DNA from: Hymenolepis diminuta
Taxonomy: Eukaryota; Platyhelminthes; Cestoda; Cyclophyllidea; Hymenolepididae
NCBI GenBank assembly: GCA_900708905.1
Contig: CAADRB010000075.1
Coordinates: 245,111 to 309,110, forward strand
Direction of reading: 5' to 3'
DNA: 64,000 bases
Below, piece by piece: positions 1-11,200 of this stretch (the stretch's first letter is position 1; each line of letters starts with the position of its first letter). Both the position numbers and the translations under genes were made by a program. The notes under the pieces are model-generated. The model made no database searches and was not told the origin of the DNA. It saw nothing but the letters and a program-made list of their open reading frames with translations.

Positions 1-184
1 CCACCTTCTGCAGGTCTTTTCATTCACAACATTATTTGCATAAGTGTCTTTGAGTGTTTTTGCTGCTGAGCTCCCCGTATTTCCTCGATGAGATTCAAAC
101 AGTAACAACATTAACAAGATAGATTGAAGTAATCGTGCCCTAAACACAGCTCAAAAATTGGACAGAACTTCTATTACAACCTGA
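1..184 (-). mobile_element. Mariner remnant, transposase 5' end, internally deleted
   Basis: This stretch matches the right-hand (transposase 5') end of the two full mariner copies at 35878-37216 and 48747-50085. It is cut by the window edge. About 120 bp present in the other copies are missing between the AAACAGTA and ACAACATT segments, near base 110. It ends in the same terminal inverted repeat (...CCTGA) followed by TA, the expected mariner target site. It carries more substitutions than the two full copies differ from each other, so it is probably an older or separately decayed insertion. It sits just upstream of the first visible LYST exon, so it is intronic if the gene continues to the left. 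Confidence 0.85.
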
Positions 185-315
185 TAGTGTGCGAGAGCTT
201 ACAGCGATTTACTTGATCAAACTCAATTAAATAATTCAATTCAGAGTTAAAAATGAGCAATTGTAGGATCTTTTAGTAATTGACTTAACTTTGTGTTATT
301 GTTTTGTTTAACTAG

Positions 316-2268
316 ACATCGATGTTACAAGATAAAGAGCTTACTGACTGTAATAAGCTATCGAAATCGATTTTGTTTGAGTTCGCTTCCCATGGCGAAT
401 TACTCCACCTGTTCACTTTGGAGGAGTCTATCAAATCAGAATCTTCTGAAATGTCACCATGTACCCTACGGTCAATTGAGGTAATTTTATCTTTGCTCGC
501 AATTTCTAGAAATTATTCACTTAACACGGTTTCTTTTACTTAGGTTTGGTTGGCTCCATCAGCTAAAGGTATCTACACTCGTATACACAGAGAACATGAC
601 GGTTTTATTAGTTCTTCGGAAATGCTCATTCCAAATGTTCTGACTTCTTCAAATTGGAGTCATCTACTATTCAATATCACGCTTTCTAAGCGAAGTGGAA
701 AAGTAGGTCAATAAAAAGAATAATTTATTACCGTCTTTCAATTTAGATTTCCATCTTATCGAATGCTTCAACATTCAGGGAAAAGATATTCCATTTGGAA
801 TCAACTGGGAAGCGCATCGGGCACATTCTTAGATTTCGACCTGAGTCGCACTCTCTAAATCTGTGGATTGGACATGATTCTGTAGTGCCTGATGAGATAA
901 CTAACAGGCTGAAAACACCCACTCTCTTCACTAGTGGACTTCACGTTTTCACTGGTTAGTAGTGCTACTGAATTTGCTAAGTAGGTAGTATCCCCGTTCG
1001 TCAATGTAAATCACTTGTCTTTCCGATTTTAAAGGTGCCATTTTCTCAAAGCTATCCACCTTACGAGTCGGGGATGAAACACGCAGTCAAATGAAGGAAC
1101 TGGCTCTCTATCTCGCAATATGCGGTCCCAATTGTTCATTAGATGGTTGGACAGGTTTACTAGCTAGGGGTCGGTGTTATCTCAATGCTCTCTTGGAATG
1201 TCTAGATCCGAAGGATGTGACAGATGTGTTCACTCGAGGTCAGCGTATTCTAATTTCCGAAGGAGAAAGTCAGTGGGCCCGTACATTAAAAATACTAACA
1301 AAGGTATATCGAATTTTCTCTGAGTTGATTTTGTCACTGATCTCCTGAATTTTAAATTACTACACTCGGAATTTGAAGTACCTGANNNNNNNNNNNNNNN
1401 NNNNNNNNNNNNNNNNNNNNNNNNNNNNNNNNNNNNNNNNNNNNNNNNNNNNNNNNNNNNNNNNNNNNNNNNNNNNNNNNNNNNNNNNNNNNNNNNNNNN
1501 NNNNNNNNNNNNNNNNNNNNNNNNNNNNNNNNNNNNNNNNNNNNNNNNNNNNNNNNNNNNNNNNNNNNNNNNNNNNNNNNNNNNNNNNNNNNNNNNNNNN
1601 NNNNNNNNNNNNNNNNNNNNNNNNNNNNNNNNNNNNNNNNNNNNNNNNNNNNNNNNNNNNNCCCTTACAAACCCATGTCCGACCCTGCGTGGTATCTCTG
1701 GGACATTATTTCATAAGTCGAGCTATATTTGGTTCAGACCTCTCTGTTACCTAATATATAATTACCGATGTCATTGATATAGTTCTAATTAAATTATTAA
1801 ATTAAGTATATTGGCACTTTTATATCACATCGTGAAGGTAACGCCCTTAAGCTCGTTCTATGGTGATTTATTGTCGAAATTTACATGTATCTCGTCATTT
1901 TAGCATCATTTACTAGTACGTACTGACTATTCAATAGTGGACGATGCCATTTGGACGGTTCGAATCTCACCATTTCGTCGTAGCGCATTTAATGAAGGCA
2001 CGCACTCAAAATGTCGGTATGTTCTTCCCCCTTTAAAGTAACGTAGCAGAAAATTCCTACTAATCAGAATCGTTTCGTTTCATTTAGTGATTTTGGAATT
2101 CATTCGGGTTCTTTCGAAATTGTATCGAAATTTAGACGAGTTGATTCAATCTCAGGTCTTGATATTGACGATGATAATGAGATTATTAACGTGGTGACAA
2201 AGTGCAGTATTGAATCGACGATTGCACCCCTTGGAGGAATTGATTCAGCGCTATTTTTGGCTGGTGTG
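316..2268 (+). other. LYST lectin-like (ConA-like) region
   Basis: The first six visible exons encode a segment with [14 protein letters not shown] and LNLWIGHD. This is the pattern of the concanavalin-like fold found N-terminal to the helical middle in LYST and other large BEACH proteins. It is followed by a segment with [14 protein letters not shown], like the LGG-rich stretch of LYST. Assignment is by motif memory, not by alignment. Confidence 0.55.
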
Positions 2269-5200
2269 GTGAGTTAATGACAGAACTAAATTTTTCCCAC
2301 CCGTGTGTGCCAGGGATAAAGTCATGGACGTATGCAATTAGAACTTGTGGTGACCTATAAACGAGCGTTTTTTGCAATTTCAGTCAATATATTAATTACT
2401 TATGACTCATATCATCCTCATAGAACTTAATATGATCGAAGGGGAAACAAATAAGGCTTTAAGTTTACGTCATCTTTCACCCTTTTCGCGTCTTGTAGTA
2501 GTCATATTAGTTCATGTGTTTGGTTTCTATTGTGAGAGGGATAGCGATGAATATTGAATTTTCAACTATGTGCGAATATGAATTAGTATGATTCTAAAAT
2601 ATCCCTACTACAGAAATCAGCTGTTTCTCCAGCCTTATTGGATTGGTTCAAACTAGGCTTACCTTAAGAAGACGTCATTGTTACCCATAATATTAGCAAA
2701 AAATAGTCCATGAGATAGCATTTAATCACAGGAAACAGGGGATCGTTTCTAAAAAGGAGTGAAAGGAATGTGATAGTGGGGTAGAGTAGGAGTACAAAAT
2801 AAACCCAGGGCATTTTTTCAGCTTTTCCACTTTTCATAATGGGTATAGTTCACTGTGTCATGCTCTAATGTTTCAAAGTATAAATTTCGTAATTTTATCC
2901 CTAGGTTCCTGGGTAGTATCATATACACGACATTCTGAGCTTATTAACCAGTTGATTTAAATGGGTGGTTGGTTATGCCTTTTTGATGAATTTTCATCCT
3001 TAGATAGTCGAAAGCGTCTATGTGCTCCAGGCAGTATTTTATGCTTCTAGAACAAAAACGTTTTATTTGCGGTTACTTACCGAATAAGGTAAGTTCTAAC
3101 TCTATTCGCACGTATCCAATGGCTGGAATGTTTATGCTAACTCGTTATGTGGTAATTTATTAACCCGATGATCACAAAATAAGGTCCTCAATGACTGTGT
3201 AATCTACTTTTTATGCTAAATATTTGGTAAAAACGAGACCGTTGCATTATATATAACTCATTTTCCTTGAAGATTAAGCGTTTTTTCTCATTTCCTGCAA
3301 AACGGGAAGTTTTTCCAAGAAAATATTCAAAGGTATGTATTTGTCATATATGTATATATTTGTAATATTTAATTGATCCAACGAAAATATAACTTAGTTG
3401 ATATTCCATACTGGAAAATCAGGATCTCTTTACTTGGCAAACAATTCCTAATAGGCTAATGTCATATCCTTGTTAATTTTTTACTATCAAACCTGTCTTA
3501 GAGGAGTAAAAAGAGTAATCTGGTTCAATTTGAATCGACTGCTGAATCGAGCTGCTATGACTTTGAGAACAAGCTCTCAATCGATAAATCGTTAACTGCT
3601 TAGCCGATTACAAACCACAAAATTACTTTTAACTGATAACCATCAATATAAAATTTGATTCAGCTGTGACGTTACGTCGTCTTATAGCGGTATGTTTTTT
3701 ATGCCTCTGTTGATAATATTTATCTTACATTTCCTGAGTTTTGGTGAAAGCTATTTAACTGTAAGGCTCCTCTGGTTAAAAAAACTCATTCTACAGTTAA
3801 AATCTTAAAAAAGAAATCGGTATCGCAACTACTCTTAAAAGTTTGCGTTGTCAGGTGCGTGCTCTCGTCTAATTTTTCCACATTCAAGGCTGCTCTACAA
3901 ATTGAAGGAAAAATGTTCCCATTAATATGACCTTCAGAACGAAACATTACAAATCAAAGGTAGGAAAGAACGCTAAAATGCAAAAATGGTACCATAGATT
4001 CTTTTAGACTTCTGTCTTCAATCCACTAAAGTTCGTTTACCTGATACCATCTTTGTACAGATGGATTTGTTGTATTGCATTCAGTTGTGTTAAATTTTCT
4101 TTACTTTGCAGATCGCCTCTTCTAATGAACCTGACAGTGGCGTAATTGAAGCCGCTTTGGATTTCGTTCTTACTCTTAGAAAGCAGTCAGCCATTTCAGC
4201 TGAGTATTTCCTTCGTCCTCTTTCAGAAGAATTCATACCACCGAGCTCTAATGAAGCATTTAATCGTCTACACATAACCTCCTATGGTCTGTGTCTTTTA
4301 AGTACTCTTTTTAACCAACTAAAGATTAAGCACGTTAATTTAGCCTTCCAAAGGGTAAGCCAACTTACTTAAACATCAGATTGTAATCACTATTCTGCAG
4401 TGCTATTTCTTGATTTTCCTTTTAGATGATCGAAAAACATGCCTTCTTGAAGATTACTGTTGATGATGCCCATTTACTGGTAGACCCAGAACTACTTGTT
4501 TGTTATCTGTCGTTTTCTTCAATGCAGAGTTTGCATCAGATTCTAATTTCGTTGAATGGCTATATAAAAAGGGAAGTTAACTGCGGGGAAATATTAAATC
4601 AGATATCAATGTGCAATGTGGATACGATTGATCAGTATCAACTCATTGAAATCTCGGTCATCGCATTTCGAGTAAGTTTTCTTGGTAACTAACAGGACTA
4701 ATAAAATAAGTTGGTAGAAGTTTAGTGGAGATCTCTCATCACTACATTTTAAAGTTTTGTTTGACAATGAGAGAATTCGCTTAAGTAACTTCTTTAAACG
4801 ATTATCTCCTACATGTTAATATTATAAATGGCAGATAAGGATATATCTAGTGGCCAAGGGACAAATTATATGATTCATTATCTTCCAAGTCCGCGACGAG
4901 AAGTGCTAGCAATGTTTGAGTTGAGTAGATAGATGGTAACTTCTGAGAAACTTGCTATTATCCTTCGTATCGATCAGAATTAACCAGCGCTTGGGGAACA
5001 TTCACATCATTAGATGTGCACCGATGATCGTAGACTTCGTCTCTTCTAACTTTGCGGTTGTACAAGTTGGCTGTTGTGCAGCACTTTTTACTCAGTATCT
5101 TATCATTTACTTATGTCGCTTACAGATGTGAGCCTAAACTGGGGAAACTGTAAATGAATTTTAGCTAAACATTATTAATGGCTCTCGTTTTTGTAGATTT

Positions 5201-8200
5201 GTTCTTCTGCTTTTGCAATTGACGATATTTCCGAGCAAGATTTTATGAACACGCTTGGAGCTATCGCTGAATTAATGTCGAGGCGTTTATTGTTTTCATC
5301 GCCACCACCTCCACTCAGTCTGTTGAACTTTCTACTGCGGATGATGGTCTCGGTTGATCCAGATCTTTACCACAGCGCAGCTACTCGAGTCTTTGACTCT
5401 GTTGACCGAAATCCAAGTTTTAGTACCTCGCCTTCTAATCTAAGTCTTGTGGAGTTGGCCAATAAACATCATCATAATCTTCAGGGGATGATGTCCTTAT
5501 CCCAAACAAATAATAAAAGTAAGTTTCGTGACTCTCAGTGAACTCCGACTTTTTTATCCAGATAAGTAATAGAGGCGTATTTCCACAATTTAAGATGAAA
5601 TTGTAGAGGAGGGTGAACCTTTTGAAGAGAAACCTGAAGTTGAATCACATATTCCTTCCACACAATCTAAATCAATACCCTGGATCCCTCTCCAACCCGC
5701 CTTGACCTTGGAGGGGGCCAGCGTGGTTGAGGCTGAGACGCTGGCAAAATTCAGAGAACAATTAATGTCTGATGAGAATGATGGTGATATATGTGATCCC
5801 TGCAATTCTTCTACAATGTTCAGTTCATGTTGTAATCTTCCCGAATTCGAAAGTTTTTTGGAAAACAAATCTGAGGAGGAGAGTTCTGCTTTGAAAAGGC
5901 GATCGCACAGTCTTCCGGATATCTCAAGTTCGAAAGGCGTTTATCTTTTAGAAGGTATGTGCAACTGATTTATCGATTAAAATAGTATAGGGCCACTCCG
6001 AAGTTCTTTCCATGGTGATCTTATTCTTTTTTTAAATCAGATCGAAACGGTGTAATTTTTAAATAAATCTCTCTGAAATGTAATTTTATAATTTGTGAAA
6101 ATGAGACAGCTTTGACTGGGTTTTCTTCTATGGTTAACTAATTCGACGGAATATTCGCCTTTATTTTATTTTGTGCATAGCTTTTTACCTTTTGTGGAAC
6201 TAATGTATTCATGTGGGCTTTCATTTTAAAGAATCCAGCAAATCTTCTACGGTCTTCAAAAAGTAACGTTTTTATTTCAGATTCTGTAACAACAGATCGC
6301 CTAGCCTCATTCGAAGTCTCTGAAAGTCCTTCAGAACGTGCGGTTTATTCCAGAACTTCCAGTATCGATCCGATAAGCATCTCGCCACTTCGATTGGTTC
6401 AGAGGCATCAGCTAGCTACTGTAATACTTTCCACACTGGTAGAATTCTGGCAAAAGCAACTAAACAGAACCGTTTTTGAAATGAATTCAATCTCACATCC
6501 GCTGATTCCTCCCTTCTGGCTTATCTACCATTTGATTGGCCATCCTTGTACCAAGTTTCGTGGATATGTAATTACTTTCGAAATTTTATTATTCAAATGT
6601 GTTCTTTAAACGTTATAATGCTTACGTCAAATGGAAATTATAGGCATTGACACTGTACGGCAAGACGTTGAAAAACCGAGTATTTCAAGGGAGGGAGAAT
6701 CTAAATGATACAGGTCGTATGTTGGGGACGCAGTTTCTCTCCGCCTCCTCAAGTTTAGTCTCTAAATCCTTGGAGTGTCAAGATTACTTGCGTTGTTCTA
6801 CTTCGACCTTTGCGCACGCTTCGCTGACTTCACCAGAGTTGGTTGTCGCAGCATCTAAATTCCTTGATGATCAAGTACATTTATATGTCGCATTTCAGAT
6901 TTTGTAATAAATATTAAAAAAATATTTGGAGTTGCTATTAGCTTCTTTCCTTACTTCCTTTAGACGACTACTCCCGAAAACCTATCCTCATCTATCTCTA
7001 TTATTATGCCGATATTTGCATCAGCATTGGTAGACATTGTTATATTCCAAAAGCTAGTGAACGAAGAAACATTTGATGGGAAAATCAAAGAGGATTTGAA
7101 CTATCGTTGGGAAAACTTTCATGAAAGCTTCACGAGTTTCTTTAACAATGCTAAGGTAGGTTAATGGTTTTAATCGGACTGTATTTATCATTTTTGTTTT
7201 AATACACACCAATTTCGTTTTGTAGACCAATACCCTTGTACTTGTGTCCCTTCATAATCCCTTCACTTTGCGAATCTTTCTGGAAATGGTAAATTACCTG
7301 CAAACATCTTGCTATGAAGTTGAAGTAGACAACCTCTGGGCTGGAAGATTTCATGAAATTGGGCACTTAGTTTCTCGTCTTATTAGCTCTACCATCTCCA
7401 AAGCCAAAGATCGAGTCTTGTTCCAGAGCATTCAGACGTTTATTCACAGTTTAATCTCTATCGATGATAATGCAGGTATGTTATTTCTCCCTGGAAGGTC
7501 TTTATTTAATATCTCCCTTATATTGTAGCTCTCAATCGACCCTGCGTTATACGAGAGGTTCTCCTTCGCATTCTATTCACGTTACTCGATCGGGTTATTC
7601 GAGAACTTACTGATCAGAATACGTGGAACTTTCTCTTAATCCAGCTTCAGTGGACAGTAGAGGTTATTGAAAAGACTCTTCTTTACCAAGGTTTGTAATT
7701 TTACGTTCTATCATCATTCCTTCCAAATATTCCTCCCTTTAGGCTCATCACTGTCATTTAATCCGCTAACTACTGATGGTGAGAACTTTAGATGCGCACA
7801 ATTTTCAACCGTTCAGGGTTTGGAACAGACTATAATCACTCTTTTAGTCAACTCAACCTCCTACGTTATGGTATTTTTTTGTCAAATTTCTTTTTTACTT
7901 GATCGATATGACGTTGAGTATAAAGTTTTTCCTTTGCCCTTAAGCGTAACTGTCAAGAGGCTGTTTGGACAATTTTGTCAAACAGTCTCCTTCGAATTGC
8001 TTGGACATGGTGTGACGCCCTCTTTGAAACTCTCACAATTTCTAAACCAGGTCTTCGACTAATACAACTCCTTGCCAATGAACCTCAAATTATCAGCAAA
8101 GAGACAATAATCACTAATATGAATGTAAGTAAAGTTGCTTCCTAAATATGATGCTCGCTTTTAGATGGCAGTTGGGCTGAAGGACAATCTTGAAATGTTG

Positions 8201-11200
8201 GTAGCTGTTTTTTTTGTTGGGCCTGAGAATACTAATGGAAATGGAGATATTGGAAGGGAAGACTATCACGGAAAGCTCTCAGATTCCATACCAGTTCTGT
8301 TTGAATGGATCACAAATGTGTGTTCAAAGGTTGAATCCTCTGAAAGAACAAAACCGCTATATCACCCATCGGATAACTTTTCAGTCTCTATAAGTTCCCA
8401 TATTAATAATGATTATGCTGGTTTTTAATAGACTTTAGCGTTTCCCTGTCCCAGTTTGACCGTCTTTGACCTTGACTGGCTAACTCCACTTCGAGAAATG
8501 AATGATACTGGTCAACGTCTTTGGTCATCTCTTGTCTCTCAACATCGTCATATTATAGATGTTTTGGCTCCGTTTTACTGGATGCAACTTGGAGGTACCC
8601 TTGGTCATGAAAGGTATCTAGCATTTTCTTGAGAACATGTTTAAAATAGGTTCTCTTCCACTAACGATCTATGTGTCAACTTTTCTTTAGTTCTGTGTTC
8701 TCATCTGCCGCTCCCAAACCATCGTTCTCATTCATAGATACGTTTGAAAATGACTCTAGACAGCGATGTAGAAGGCGGCCAGTAATTATATGGGTTGATG
8801 ATCGTTTTGTGCGGACCACATCTATCCGATCTCTGGGTCAATATCAGAAAATGCATCCATTAAGTCCTCTAATGATGCAGCACCAAACTTATACTCCAAA
8901 TAGAGGGTTGGCCAGAAGTCGCTGTAGTCAGATACCTCATGTGCTTTTCCCGCCTTCTAGTCAGGGCCTTTTTCCTCCTCCGTCTACTCCTCATGCAGAC
9001 AAGTGTATTGGTGTCTGGCCATGTCAACTTGTTGAACTGGCTGATTCTGTTCCTCTGGAAGGTGATCTTAACCTGGATGCTGGCTGGATGCATCTGCTTA
9101 TCAACAATGCGGAAGTGACCGGTCATCGGGTAAGTATCTTCAATATAGCATTCTTTGAAAATTCCTAAGTTTATTATGCTTATTCTCCCATCTTAATGGA
9201 GGCAAAGATCAGTAATGATACTCTGATTCATGGAATTGGGGAAGATTCTGAGCAAAAGCGAGTGGTAACTTTCCCGTTACGAGCGATTGTGCGTGTTGAG
9301 GAAAGGCGATTTGAACTACGTGATCTCGCTTTGGAATTATTTTTTGATCCGCTGTGCAATGTTCCACCTGTTATGATTGCCTTCCGGTCAAAGAAGGTGA
9401 GTTGAAATCCTGCTCATTAATTACGTGCTTGGGTTAATTCATTGTAACTTCTTGCACCTCCGCAGGATCGAGACCACTTTCTGCAAACTTTGGTTGGAGC
9501 TTGCAATGCATTTCGACCGCATTATGCTTCTCCATGGTGGCGCGTGGGTAACTTTGGAACTGAAGGCAGTCGTCCACTAAAACGTCTTCGAGATGCTTGT
9601 GACGGCATTCTTGGACCCTTCTCAACACCCTACGTTGGTCAAGCGACTCGTGAACGTCTTCTCGATGCTCAGATTGCCTGGCTACGAGGTCAAATGTCAA
9701 ATTTTGATTACCTCATGGCGCTTAATTCAGCCGCGGGGAGGACCTACAATGATGTTACACAGTATCCTATATTCCCATGGGTTATAGCTGTATGTTAAAA
9801 ATATAGTGATCATCTACTTTTAACTTTATAGGTAGATCCTACTTTTTATTGTCTTTTATGCAGGACTATAAGAGTGAGATTCTAGATTTGAGAAAAGGCC
9901 GGGGCACTTATCGTCTACTGGACAGACCAATATCAGTACAATCAGAAGCGGTAGCAGCTGCTGTTATTAAAAATTATGAGGATCTAAATGCACAGCAAGC
10001 GGAGCATCATTTTGAGTGCAGTTTTGACGAAGAACAGCGGTCCATTCTCTGCCCCGTCTATCACTACTCTTCTTTCTGCTCGAATGAAGCCATTGTTCTT
10101 CATCTTCTCTTCCGTCTCATACCATTTGCATTCCGGCTCATTCAATTTCAAGGTATCTTATGAGAATCAATAAATAAGTCATGTGTTTCGTGAATTAACA
10201 AGTACATTTTTATCCCCCTTCAAGATGGTCATTTTGACAATCCCAACCGCCTTTTCCATTCTATGGCTCTTGAGTGGGCAATGGCAACAGATTCAGCCAA
10301 ACATGTTAAGGAGTTGATTCCCGAGTTCTTCTTTAGATCAGACCTCTTCAGCAACTATGAAAACTTTGAATTGGGCACTCGTCATGATGGCATAGTGGTT
10401 GATGGAGTTGAGCTACCGCCGTAAGAACATCCTACATTATGCATCACTTTCAGTCTTGCTAAATAATTTCTAAAGCTATTTCCATTTATAGTTGGTCCAA
10501 GGGAGATCCACGCCTCTTCGTCCTGATCAATAGGGCTGTTTTAGAAAGTCCCTACGTTACAGCTCATCTACCAGAGTGGATAGATCTCGTATTTGGTTAT
10601 AAGCAAACTGGTAGAGCTGGTGAACGCGCTCTTAATCTTTATCATCCATTTGTAAGATACCTTCATAACTTTGTTTTCCACCTAATTTTGATTATCAGAT
10701 GGATTCACTTTAAAAATACTTTCTTGCAGACCTATTTCGGTGCTATTGACGTGAACAGAATTGAAGACCCAGTTCGACGCAGTGCAGTACAATCAATGAT
10801 TCGTAACTACGGTCAAGTTCCACGACAGCTATTCCCAACACATCCCCATCCACGAAGAGTATGTCTAAGAACGTCTGTGGCGACAACCGAAAATGGCTTC
10901 AGATTGCCTTTTCACCTGTCTCTTGCTTCACAACTTTCTGACATTTCTCATTTTGTCCACCAATTGATTTCAGGACTCAGACAGGAGCAAGAAGATGATG
11001 AGAATGGAAAGGTAGATTTTCCTCATTCAAAGATTGAGCCGAAGATTGCCATTGTGAGGTCTTTGTCTGTGGATGAATGGGACCTAGAAACTCGATCTGA
11101 AGTTGGAGTTGCTGCATCTGTTCTTCCTCTTACTGCTGGAACGCCCCTAGATACTGTTAGGGGTCTAAAATGGGGTGATTGGGCTGGAAATCCTCGCTCT

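Noticed and set aside
7667..8062. Read-through frame running from 7667 to 8062 as one exon
   Set aside because: It ends in a stop and loses similarity. Splicing 7870 to 7945 restores the long frame ([11 protein letters not shown]...).
8671..9126. Antisense open frame 8869-9126 opposite LYST
   Set aside because: It is a shadow of the coding exon 8691-9129, which continues the LYST frame.
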